Source: Chaenocephalus aceratus (Eukaryota; Chordata; Actinopteri; Perciformes; Channichthyidae). From it: 64,000 bases of DNA. The DNA is taken from assembly GCA_023974075.1 (NCBI GenBank), contig CM043792.1:21663319-21727318 (forward strand), written 5' to 3'. The notes under the pieces are model-generated. The model searched no databases. It saw only the letters and a program-made list of their open reading frames with translations, and was not told the DNA's origin. The position numbers were made by a program, and so were the translations under genes. Shown piece after piece: positions 34,548 to 47,200 of the stretch. Numbering within the stretch: position 1 is the stretch's first letter; each line of letters starts with the position of its first letter.

Positions 34548-37500
34548 CTGTAGAAACACACAGAGGGGGGGGGGGGGGGTCAGTGTTCCTGCGCTTTCAA
34601 AGTACTGGAATGTCAGACATTTGCATGCAGATAGGGCTCAATTTACAATGATACTAAGAATGTATGTGTGGTAAAATGAGATTATACATCTAACATCTGC
34701 AATACACAAGTTTATCATATTTCAACATTATCAGGAATTGTATTTCCCTTCAGACATTATGGTTCCTGTAGCAAAGACCTTAGAGCCTGATTACTCCAAG
34801 TTCAAAGAAACACAGAAATAGGATCGACTGAACCGCACGTGTAGGTGGTGACACACATGCACTTCATAATGCCAGGCCTTTCAGAAGAGAAGGAAACATG
34901 TTTTACTTGATGCTGTTCATCCATTCGTCTTTTTCCTCAGTCGTGGGGGCGGAGATACGGTAGAAGGTATGGTTGCCCTCGACTACGCGTCCGTCAGCCT
35001 CAGTCTTGCAGGCTTTTATCACCTGGTCCTTGTTGTCAGGGATGAAAAGCTCAAAGCAGTTCTACAGAAGAGGAGAAGATGGAGGTTAGATAATATAGAA
35101 AACATAATGCATAGAGATAAATAACTGTATTTATCAACACATTCTATAAACTAAAACCTTTACTGTACTGTATTTACCTACAGTTCTATTTAGGTACATT
35201 ATCCATATTAAGAAATCCCTCTTTGGTATTTTGTATATATAATGTTGTGAGGGCCTTACTCCCAGTACAATTGTTTGTCAATAAGGAAATAAACTACCCG
35301 TCAAGATGTAATTGTCAATTAAATGTATTATGTTTGATTTTTTTTTTGAGTGCAAATATCACAGTAGTGTAGGTGCAAATCAAAGCAGTGAAAATGCAGC
35401 AAAATAATCCCAGTTTTTAACTTCCTAAAAGGGCAGCACCGAAGAAAATCCTTCTTTATTGTCCATTTAGGAAATGGGTGGAAGTAAGATTTCCAAGTAC
35501 CAGTTCTTACCGTGTGAAATTAAATACATGACCAGTAGAGGGAGCTGTACTTACAGGCTTCTTGTCGTCCACCTCCTTGATGCTCAGGTTCTCCAAGGGG
35601 ATTATTCCTCTGGGCTCTTTGTCCTGGACAAACAGAAACTCTGAGTGAGAGAGCTGCACACGGGAACAACAAGAACAGAGGGAGCACAGTCTGCACGGTG
35701 ACTGAGAAACTGATTGTACTCACTGTGGTGTACTCAAAGTAGTACAGGCAGTTATCTGTGAGGATGAACCACCTTCTCTTCCAGGTTTTAACACGTCCCC
35801 CTGTGGAGCAAACAGCCAGCGTCAGAGAGGCTCAACAAGAGAGAGAGAGAGAGAAACGAGCACCGAAGCACCGGGTCGAGCAGCAGACAGGCAGACGGAT
35901 GTATGGCAGACAGACAGATGACGGCTACAGAGGACTCCTTTTACCCACTATAGCGATTCACCCTCTTCCACCACTGCACCATTCCACCATCACCAGTTAC
36001 TTTGTTATTTTTTCTTGACTTTATCCTTTCCCCTAATGCTCTACGATGAAGCTACGTCTCCACACATGTATTGGTGTGTCTGGGAACTGTGCTAACTCGG
36101 CCCGTTTCTCTTTCATTAATAGCTGGCTGAGGAATGAGTCTGGAAAGCCAGGATCAATAGACAGGATACAGATCCATTTGCACTGCACTCACTGACCTTA
36201 ATGAACTACTGTCCAAATGAAGTAACTAGGAGCCAGGTACACATGTGGAAAGCAAGAACTGAAATGACTGCCAGAGGGCTGAATGAGGAAAGTACGGAGT
36301 GACTTAAGATTAACTTCTCTTTCACACCCAGTGGGGGCTCTCTGGTTAACTCTGCACCCCCTGATCTGTAGCTGACCTCTGACCCCTTTTCTCACCCATA
36401 CTTCCTGCGAGGGGAAACCTGATCAGAGGAGCAGATGGCACTCTCTCTGGGAGGATGGGATGCCAACAGACGGGCTCATTGAGCTCTGCGCCTGCAGCTA
36501 TGCTCAGCTTCTCTACAGGCATCTCAGACTAGAATTTCCTGTTTTGGCTTTGTTAAATAACTTCTAAGTCTTATAGTAGAGTAGGGGGGGGGGGGGGGGG
36601 GGGCTTTGTTAAATAACTTCTAAGTCTTATAGTAGAGTAGGGGGGGGGGGGGGGCTTTGTTAAATAACTTACAAGTCTTATAGTAGCAGTGTCCGGTGAG
36701 TAGGGGGGGGGGGCTTTGTTAAATAACTTACAAGTCTTATAGTAGCAGTGTCCGGTGAGTAGGGGGGGGGGGGCACTCGATATCTTTCTGAACTCGATAT
36801 AAAGAACTAAGCCTCGTCTAGAGTCCACCACCAATGTTAGTAAAAAGCTGCATTGTGAAACCCATCTACCCGGATAAAGGAGGCTTAGAGGATGTTTGTA
36901 TACATGTAGAACACACACATTTGATCATATAGCAGCAGTGGCACTGTATATGATACACCATCAAATCACAGACGTCATGACAGGGCAAACACTTCAGTCT
37001 ATGCTTGTTATCATTTACAGACACCATCGACACACGCTTCACTCGACAGGCAGAGATGGAGAGCCCCGTCGCCACATCTCCACTTGTCAGCGCGATGCCA
37101 AGGAAAAAGCAGACAAACAGAAAAAACAGACGCAATGGCAGAATCACACAGCCGACGGCCCGAGCTGATTGGTTCAGTCGGAGGTTGAGATCGGTTTCAT
37201 GGTCATGTCAGCTCCTGTAGCTCCCATAAGAGACAACTCCCCTGCAAGAATGTCTGTGACGAGGCGGGACGTCCCAGCAGATTGTTGCAGGGGCATGTTG
37301 CCGGAGTGGAGCGGGGAGGGGGGCACCCATGCAAGACCGCACTGTGAGAGGCTGGGCGAGTAGAGGGTAGGTGGGAACAGGGTCTCTTTTAAAACATATC
37401 TAGATTTTCTGATTGAGTTGAAAAAGATTATTCTCAAAAAGGACAAATTAGAAACTGGTTTGCTTCTCGTGTAATTTCACTTCTTGTTTTTGTAAAACAA

Positions 37501-40500
37501 GGGTGCAAATGTAGTTATGAGAGGAAACATTCATTACTTACAAGAATGCACAACCAAGCCTCTTAGCTATGGAGATGTTATGTGTATGGGCAAGCAATCC
37601 TGAATAAATCCCTTTCAGCCCGCTCCTCTGCCCACGCTTCTCTCCCACAGTTTGGTCCAGTCCAGCTCCACACCGGTCCCCACTGTTACCCTTCAGATCC
37701 ATTGAATCATAAGATAAGGAGAGCAGAGCCACACGGTCGAAACGGTGCATTATTCCCTTCCCATGCCACCAGAGAGCAAACAACAATAAGCCAATGAGTA
37801 ACTGGGTTCATGGTGAATTTGGAGAGTCAAGCGAAACTCCTTTGTTGTGCTCACTGTACGGCAAAAAGGCATAATGCAGCTTTCAAAATAAACACAGATC
37901 AAAGAGTGACCACCACAGCATACAGAGGAAAGAGAGGCCAACTGGCCACAAAGCCTCTGCTCCCCGAGCCGAGCCCATGGTGTGGCGAATGAACCCGGTG
38001 AGTGGCGAATGAACCCGGTGAGTGCCCAGCAACCACCCAGAGATGAAAGAGTGTGGACGGACCGCCTATGACAGACTACACAGACATACATCTGAAGATC
38101 AAATGAGTCAATGGAGACACAAAAATAAATGAAAAAAAATCTGCGGCCCGGCCTGAACATTTACAAAACATGAGAAAATAGAACAAAAGCATGGCGGACC
38201 ACCAAAAAGCACCCGAGAGCTGAGAGATGGACTAGCGTTTGGGAAGAGCAGGTGTACATACCTCCTGAGGAAAGACAACAGCCAAACACATGGACACAAA
38301 CAAACGGAGAGGAAAACAAAACAAATCAAATTAAATGATAAGGAATTATTGCACCACAGTCCTGTTGATCTGGTTCCAGCGAGGCTTTGATGCACTGCTT
38401 TACAGCTTTCTTTTTGAGGGTCAACAGATTTTACATATCTGTTGTTGCATCAGCCCACAAGGGGGAGTTGTACTCAATGCCACAGCTACTGTAAAGCACT
38501 ACATTAAATATCGCCTCCACTTGGCTCCATGTTTGTTATATCCAGTCATTTACCCCTGATTATTTTTATTAAAAACGGACAATTCGGAGAGAGAGTAATT
38601 CTTCACTTTCTAGTTTAGGTCCATTGTAAAGATTCAATTTCATGTTGAACATTCATGCGCTCTTTCATGGAATGAATTGTGAATCTGTACAACAGAGAGA
38701 GATCTCAGAGGATGAAGAGGTCAGGGGTCCAGGGTTGTGCTTTTCTTTTTGTAGAAGTATTGTGACCAGTGAAAGTAACATCAGACATCCTGTGAAACAT
38801 TTGTAACAATGCAGGTGTATGTATTAGCTCGATGGTGTCCAAAACTATGTTTAAGTCAAAACAAATTCAATTGGTCAGGACAAAAACACCCATCAAACCG
38901 CACAAACACTTTTAAACTCTAATAAGGATAAGAAAAATAATTAGAATCATTCAAATTAATTTAATTATTCAAAATAATAACAATTCAAAAATAATGCTTC
39001 AGGAGGGTTTCCACTATGGTACAAATCTGACTTAAAATGTCTGCAGTAAAAAGCTAAAACATATCACAAAAAATGTCCTCTTAAGTAAAATGTTCTAAAC
39101 GTTGTGTTGAACTTGATTTACAAGCCATAACAGTTGTCATTGTGCTCGTGTGTGTACGTCAGTGTATGAAAATGCGCTGTGGTAAATAATGCAAAGGCCT
39201 CCACATGTGGTCGTCTGATCTCAAAGCCATATTCATCACGCATGAAAGCGGGCAGAGATGTTTTCAGATGTCTCAGGTCGAGTGTCTACCAGCTCATACA
39301 CACACAAGGTAAACTTTGATTATCACTTTGTGCAATATGTGCCTTTATGAAAACACAACGTAATCATTCTGCGCAGACGCATACATGAGAACACCATTAT
39401 CTTGGCAATACATTTTGCACCCAAATAAATGTGCACGTGTATTTCCAGTTTCACTCACCCAGTTTTAGCAGCCAGCCCTCTCTGTCTGGGTTGAAGAAAG
39501 TGTGCGTGAGGTCGTTTCCGTCGTCCTCTGGGATTTTGAAAGGCTCATTCTTGATGCTATCATACAGATTCTACAACACAGGGAGTGGAGTATAAACACG
39601 GAGCTTGTGGAAGAATCATTCACAATATCTGTGTGTTACAGCCATACTGACCCTGAGCAGGTCTTCAGGTAAGTCTCCTCCTTCGTTGATTCCTCTGTTC
39701 ATGGAGATGAATCGTTCCACAGCCGGCTTGTCCTTCACGTTCGGGTTGTGGAGGCTGGTGTTTAGCATGATGATGGCAAATGACAAGATGTAACAGGTGT
39801 CTGTAACACACACACAAATATAAGAGAGAGATGAGCAAAAGGTTGCCGTTTACCATAAAACTGCAGCCAATGTCTAATTTAATGTCTAATGTTTAAATAT
39901 AAATTAGCCGAGCTAAAAGGACTGCACTTAGGGGACCACAGTGAAACATAGAGGAGCGGATAGGCGAAGCTTCGTTAGCGGGGAGTGAGAGGCTGCGAGT
40001 GGGCAGCTAAGTATGCATGTGTGTTTCTGGACGTGCACTCTAATGTGTGTGTTTACTAAAAGTCAACGAGGCCAGCACCAGGCTGATGCAGCAGCAGCAC
40101 TTAATCGGCCTGTTAGGTTGTTGAGGAGCATGCATTATTCACATCCATCTGCATCCATGTTAGAGGCAGGCTGCTGTCTGATATGGACATTACTTCCCAA
40201 AAGCCAGGCGCTGCTGCAGAGCACAGCTCACCTCAGCAGACGTTGTGTCTGCTGAACCGAGCACTTTAGATATCAGTTCCGTCGACATGCCATTAGATCT
40301 CAATGCTTTATGGAAAAATGAAGTGCTTCAGGGAGGAAACAAGTGTATCTGCTTTAAGAAAAATAAGTGTTTTAATAGGTTTTTATTAATATTGCTGATG
40401 GCTATATTTTAGAATAAATAACCTAAATCTGAATACATTATGTTCTTTGTTTCACTGCCCACACATCCATGGCCTGTACCTGTGGACTGGAAAACGCCAG

Positions 40501-41236
40501 GGTTACATTGGCAGTAGCGCTGAGCGAAAGACTCCATCATGCGATCGATCTTCTGAGCTTCTCCCGGTAGCCGAAAACTCCACAGGAACTGTCTGTCAGG
40601 GGACACAGTCAGCATTCAGCAACACTCACTTCCACTGTGAAAAGGCTGAAATAGCTCTCATGAAGGAACAACACTGAAAATCACCGATGTGAGGGATGTA
40701 CGTTTCCTGGGAGATGATGTCTTACCTGAGGGCCTGGACCAGGTTCAGGTCTGTGAACTCATGAAGCTCCACAAAGGCATGAAGGACTTCCAGATTGAAG
40801 TCATCTCTACAGGGACAAAAACAAAAGCAGAGCAAATTGTATCACTGGTTAACATTTAACATGGCCTTTTCGGCATAACCAAGAAACACAAATACAGAAG
40901 ATTAATGCTGCAACTTATGATTATACTCATCATCAATTCTTCCTACTATTCTTCTAACATTTGTTCGTGTGATCTGACTCCAGTGTTTCCCCTAGGTTTA
41001 CTGCTTTGGGGGGGGTGCTGCCTGAGCAGGGGGGGGGGGGGGATATATATTTCTTTAAATCCTCTGGAGCAGAGAGAGGAGCTGTGGATTATTGTTATTG
41101 ATTAATGCATCAGTGTTTCTTAGGGTCCAAAACACTAAACTCACAACTTAAAATGAAAGCGTTTAGTTTATTTAATAAAAGAGCACATGTTCAATGTGAA
41201 AAGTGACAGTAGTTATAGATTATTTGCAATTTGGTG

Positions 41237-41292
<56 letters not shown>

Positions 41293-44200
41293 TTATACAC
41301 CTTGAACTTCAGGGGGGGCTTGGGGCTCCGTTGGCGGGGCGTAGGGCTCCGTTGGCGGGGCGCCCCTCCAAGACAATGGTAGGGGAAACACTGGACTCTC
41401 ATACTAAAGGCTTGAGGTCTGTGGTATTCTGCATTATTCCATCAAATATAATAGGAAAGGGAAAACACCCGCCACCTCCCTCTCATTTATCATCTAATCT
41501 CGATCATGACATCATCCCTGACCTTCAGGCCCTTCAGAGTAAATGATCTTCCCTGTGGGATCATGGGAAGGCTCTGAGGATCTCTCGCTGACAGAGTCTT
41601 ATCCAGCCACTACTGTTCCCAGTGGACGAGTGACCAATCGTGTCTCAAGGCTCTCACGCCGTTTCAGCCTCTCTTTGTAGAATCAAAAACACTTGGGAGG
41701 TGATAACAATCACACTTAGAGCGTCCATCTACAGCCTGAGCTCCATTCCCTGGTCTGACCTCAGAGACCACACCCTGACTGTAACTCTGCCGGCCCTGTA
41801 GTCCCTGAGCAGTGTGTGCTGGCCATAACTGTTATGTTTTCACTCCAACAGGGACGGTCTGGAGTGTCTTTCAACACGTGCGCTGTCAAGTTTCTTTATC
41901 GTGTTATATGAATGAGTAAGATAATCAAAGACAGATGGAGTAACAAACATCTTGAGGATATGTGGTTCCAGTAAACTTGAAAGGAAGGGTGTGTTCCTGA
42001 CCAAGAGGAAACACAGCAAGACGGAAAATATGCACTCGCCATTCGAGGCTTTTATCAACCACATGGATGGGTGCTGGCTGGTGAGTCATGATAGAGTGTG
42101 AGTGGAAGATGGTTAGATAGTGGAAAATAAAGATCAGTCTTCATCCTCACCTCTCTCCGAGATAATCTCCGATGGCTGTTTTGTTGAGGCCCTCGCCTTT
42201 GTAGAGGAATTGAGCAATGTCGTCGCTGGTGTTCTTCAGCAAGTCGTTCTCAATCAGGAACTGGATCCCCTGAGAAAGAGAGAGGGCCCCCAGGTTACTT
42301 CCTGTTCATCAGAGCATGTGGACCAAATCACATTTCGGAAGAATCCCGACAGTTTCTTCAACCTACCTTTTTGGGGTCCATGTTGAATTTCTTACGGCCC
42401 ATGGCCACCTGTTTATTCCTCTGCATATTTTTCCTGGAACACAAGAGTGTAGGTTGTTTTTAAGTTCGACTTTATGTTCACACAATGTTGTATTCGAACT
42501 TCAAACTAAACTACTTTAATTATCAATAATTCTGAAATATCACCTTGTTGGAAACTACACCAAACCAACCAAAACCCAAATATATTCAATTCAATACCAC
42601 AGAAGGTCTAAGACAATCTTCTTGTTTGAGAAGTTAAATCTAGTGATTTCTGGTCATTTGGAGAGAAAAAAAGAACCATTGCCTTGAGCGGAACACATTT
42701 AGATCTTTTGGTATGCGAATCCAACAAAATGGATTTCACAAGGCTCGGCCAGTAACACTAAATGTATTTGCTTCACTTCCTAAAAGTGTCTTTCAAATAA
42801 ACATTTTTCATTTGTTTGGCGGAGACTGGCCTGTCCTCCCCCTCCATTGCGATGATAAAGCCTTGATAAGGCGTTTAACATCATGCATATGGGAACGTCT
42901 CATTTCCCATGCCTGGAGTAATTCAGGGGTCAAAGTGCACTCAAAGAGTCCGCTGTCACCATGGTTACATCTCCATCTCCAGCCCGTGAGAGGTCGCCAC
43001 TTCTTCTTCCCACTGATTCACTCACAGCAGCATTCCTTGGGCTATATACTGCCAAAGTCTGACATTCAACTGAACAGAGGCAACACAGACTACAACGCAC
43101 TTCCTTCAAAAATGGATTGAGGGAAACTTTGATCGTAAGAAAGTACAGTAAACCTTAATGGGTTTTATATCCAAGAAAGATAATTCGGTAGTTGATGGGA
43201 TCCCTATCCACTTGAGTAGTCCAAACATCAAGCCTCCCTCCCCTGGGACGGTCCATTGTCTGCCTCTGCCCGTACACCCACTGCATTATTCACTGAGGCC
43301 TCTCATAATGGGGGTGCGCCTGATGAAACATTTAAAACTGCCTTAAAAGCAGCATTGCCAATTTTGGGAGCCATTTTGGTGTGACCAGACCACCAGACCT
43401 GCCCATCAAACATTCATAGCTTCATTTGCTAAGTTAATAGAAGGCAAACAACAAGCCAATATAGGCGACACAGAGGGAGATTGTGTGCGAAGGGAGGAGG
43501 GGACGAGAAGGGGCGGACCCTTTTTTTCTTACCTCTCCTCAATGGAACCCAGGTTCTCGATCTCACTTGTCACTTCTGCTATCTCATCCTTCAGACGCTG
43601 CAGAAAAGAGAAAAAAACTTAAAATGTCATTCATCATGTGCCAGCTAATTTCCCTGACCCAGGAGAAGCGTGTGACAAACACAAACAACATGCAAAGTAT
43701 GTGTCTGTCTCTATTAAACAGTGCCGAGGGAGAGGCCATCATCTCTGAATCACCTGTTTGTCTATAAGCCAGGTGGCCTCTGAACACATCCGGCCTTTTA
43801 TCTCATAAACACTCACATCGGAAACCATCAGCTCAACAAAGAGAGCATCTTGGGCTCCTGATGAGCTGAAGCATCACACGCTGGTGCCCTGCCAGCTCTC
43901 CTTAGTTCTCTTAAACAAAAAGCTGATGTCAACTGTCTACAGTTAATCTCATATAGACACACGTGTTTGCGTGTGTGCGCTCTCTCCAAGCAATCCTCTC
44001 ATCAGGATTCGATTAGGCGGAAAACATTCAGGGATAACCGCAATACAAATGGAGTGAGATGGCGTAAAAGTGGATTGTATTTTGTGTAGCGTTTTAGAGA
44101 TGAATGGTCTCAGGTTTAGTCGATCAGGCCAGGACGGCTGGTGCCAGGCTTCCGCAGGGTGATGCCAGCTTGATGCCAGCTTGATGAAAGTGTGGAATAA

Positions 44201-47200
44201 TAGACTGTAGCATGAGAGGAGTCCTGTATACAGATAGAGCTTACCCTTTATCAAGAGAGGCTGCGACTAAAGGGTTACAATCATGGAGCCTCCCCATTCA
44301 AATCCAGCTGCGGCATTAGTTTATAATTCCTCATCCGTAATACCAACTCACCATAGGCCAAACCACAAAGGGAACATCTGTGTTTTGAAGGCCTGCGCAA
44401 TTCTAACACATTCCTCAGATGCTTGCCTCCACAAACAAAGGCTGTGCTCATACGGGAAAGTGGGTGTTTGTGTTCGGGGGGGCCTTGACATGTGGGAGTC
44501 GAGGAGGAGGAGGAGGAGGAGGAGGAGGAGGAGGAGGAGGAGGAGGAGGAGGAGGGGTCAGTGTGCAGACTACAAGGAATGAGAGGAGAGGAAAGGAGAG
44601 CAGTGGTGGCCAGAGAGAGTGGGAGGGGCAGGGATGGGGGCTCATAAAAGAGAGGGTGTCGGATCATGCCTGTAGTGTTTGTCGGTCAGGGCCAGGGGAA
44701 GGTGAGGGGCCACCGGGACGTCTGGAGGCCAACTCTACACAGCAGGACGTTACGGTCACCCCTGAGTATCCATTGCTTACAGAGCTGGTTACTGAGTGAC
44801 GGGTCTGATCTGAGCAGCTCGCTTCAACAAGCAGCTCTTCTCCGAGGCAGGATCAAAATATTATCTCCGAGGACAGGAATCAAACAAACCACTTTAGGGA
44901 AATTCGGCCAAGCTGCTTTGAATCCTGGCTCTCTTTGGAAATAGGAAAGTACACAAAGGATATTTGACTGGCTGCATGAGCATGTTCCTATTGAGAGCCT
45001 GATCCCTTTTTCATCTGTGTGTTTATCTTGTTTTTTATTCAAAAACACATTTCAATGTAAACATCACAAAGAGCTAGCTCGTATCCATAAAAAGAGGTAT
45101 TTGTTTACACGGTGCATCCATAAAAACATAAACGGCTAAACAGTAAGAAATGGTTAGCTAAGGAAGTGAGCCCTTGGCAGGAAATGCCTCACATTCCACT
45201 TGGGTTGAAATGTTTTAAATGGATTCCTTGCAAAAGGAACATTTGTACAACTGGCTGGAAGATAAATGTTTAACCAAAAACAGAGGAGTCCCAGTTGTAG
45301 CTGAAGGCAGTGGAAGGATGCCAAATGTCTGGACATTGTTAGTTTGAAAATGAAATCCCCTTTCCCCTGGAGCCCCTAAATCTCAAGACTGGTCCTTTTG
45401 ATGGGCGGTAGACTGAATTATTCTATTAAGATTATACCAACTGTGATATTAAGTGATATTTAGTCCAATCAGATTAAGTATTTTCAGCCAACTTTTGTTG
45501 TTGTGACACTTGTTTGTACTGAGACAAGTAAATGTATATCTGAACAATACACCTAACGAGAGTAAAAAGGCTTAAGGTTAACATTGTCTGCAGTCAAACC
45601 AGAGCTCATGAGTTGTAAGCCCATTTACTGTTTCAGAGCAATGTGTGCACATAATCATAACACAACCCCCAGTATGTTATTCCAGTATTACCTGAATGTC
45701 CTCCAGCAGCTCCTGCTTGCGCCGGCGGATATTCTCCAGCTCCTGCTGCTCCTCGGGGGTGAGGTCGTCCGGCACTGGGGAGGGAGGAGAGAGGATGAAG
45801 GGTTAGGACAGTCACCCAGATATAATGCACCTTCTCTATGCGTATGTGTCTCATGAGGCGTGTCCCTGAGCCTATCTCGGTGCACAGAAATGCTTTCTAA
45901 TTCTCCTTGATATCAGAGGGTGACATGGCAACGTTTGTGGAGTCGGGCTGTTTCAATGATAGCCATATAAGCTGTTCAGCAGATACTGCATCTGTACCTA
46001 AGAGGAGATGAACACTCAGCGTATGAAACATCTACACAGTAAATCAAGTGTTCAGCAGCAAGGTGCACTCTGAAGAGGATCAAACCTTTTAGGTGTCAGA
46101 CTGAAGGAACCAGCTCAGATCAGCCAGGCAGCACTGAGCCCCAGAGAAGCACAGACGTGACAGGTCTCAGAGCTGCCGTCACTCACACTGTAGGCTGCTA
46201 TAATAAGCTCTGCTGAGTACTGAGGGGCGAGCACTGTCCTGATGGATGGACAACCTGCCCCACTAGCATAAAGACACCAGCAGCGTAACTGTAACAGCAA
46301 TCTAAGCACAACCTCTGCTTTTTTTTCATTGTAGCCCTGCGTTTGAAGACATTTCGCCGTACTATTTCAGAATCTCAAACTTAAGTCTCCTAAAAAAAGG
46401 CGAGAGGACAATGTTAAATTGCAACTCCATGTATTGCTAGGAGTATTTGAAATACCTTCAAACTTGTTTTCACCTGCTGAAGAAATGCATTAATAATTAA
46501 CTTGTAATAACAATGTTTTTTTTTTTAAAGTTCAACTAAGTTCCTTCCTGTAAAATAATAAAGAAAGTATGCACCCTCTAAGGTCAGAGAACCAAACCAT
46601 GTGTTTGTGTAGATACTGCAACATTATTTCACAAAACAAAAGATCCTTAGCGACAAACTCTTTTCAGTGTCTTTTTGACACTGCCATGACTGTCTCTCAT
46701 CCCCCCAGTTCCTAAGCCCCCTCATGTGCCCTCTCATTACCTCACTAGCAGGGTTCAAAGGTTAAAGGGGTCGAGGCGAAGGTTGACTGTGGATCTCTGC
46801 AAACGGTTAACAAGGTAATGGTTATAGAGTAATGAAAGCTGAGTCCAGAGGAATCTTCAACACAAGGTTTCAGATTACTCATTTCATAACCTTCTATACC
46901 AACGATGACCTGAGAGAAATCTCCTTCGTTCTACAACTTTATCCTTTCCTCTACCGTAGAGTACATCATCCAAATAAAACCACAACGCATCGTTAACATT
47001 GACGCAGTGTACCTGCAATGAGAGGTCAGTGAAATGAAGGGTAAAAGCTCAACAAAATCTGGCGCAGCAATCAATAAAACAAGGACGAGGCAAACCATCC
47101 GGAAAGTATAAGCTCAGTGTGCTTTGAAACACAAACTACTTTACAGCAAAACATATCTTTTTTAATTTTCCCTTAAAGAAGAATTAATCCAAGCTTAGAA

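Noticed and set aside
36546..36775. CRISPR-like repeat array
   Set aside because: Four tandem units with no unique spacers, in a vertebrate intron; it is a minisatellite.
44281..44799. Frames with poly-Ser, poly-Pro, poly-Gly or poly-Arg
   Set aside because: All are readings of one (GGA)n repeat inside a cyth1 intron.
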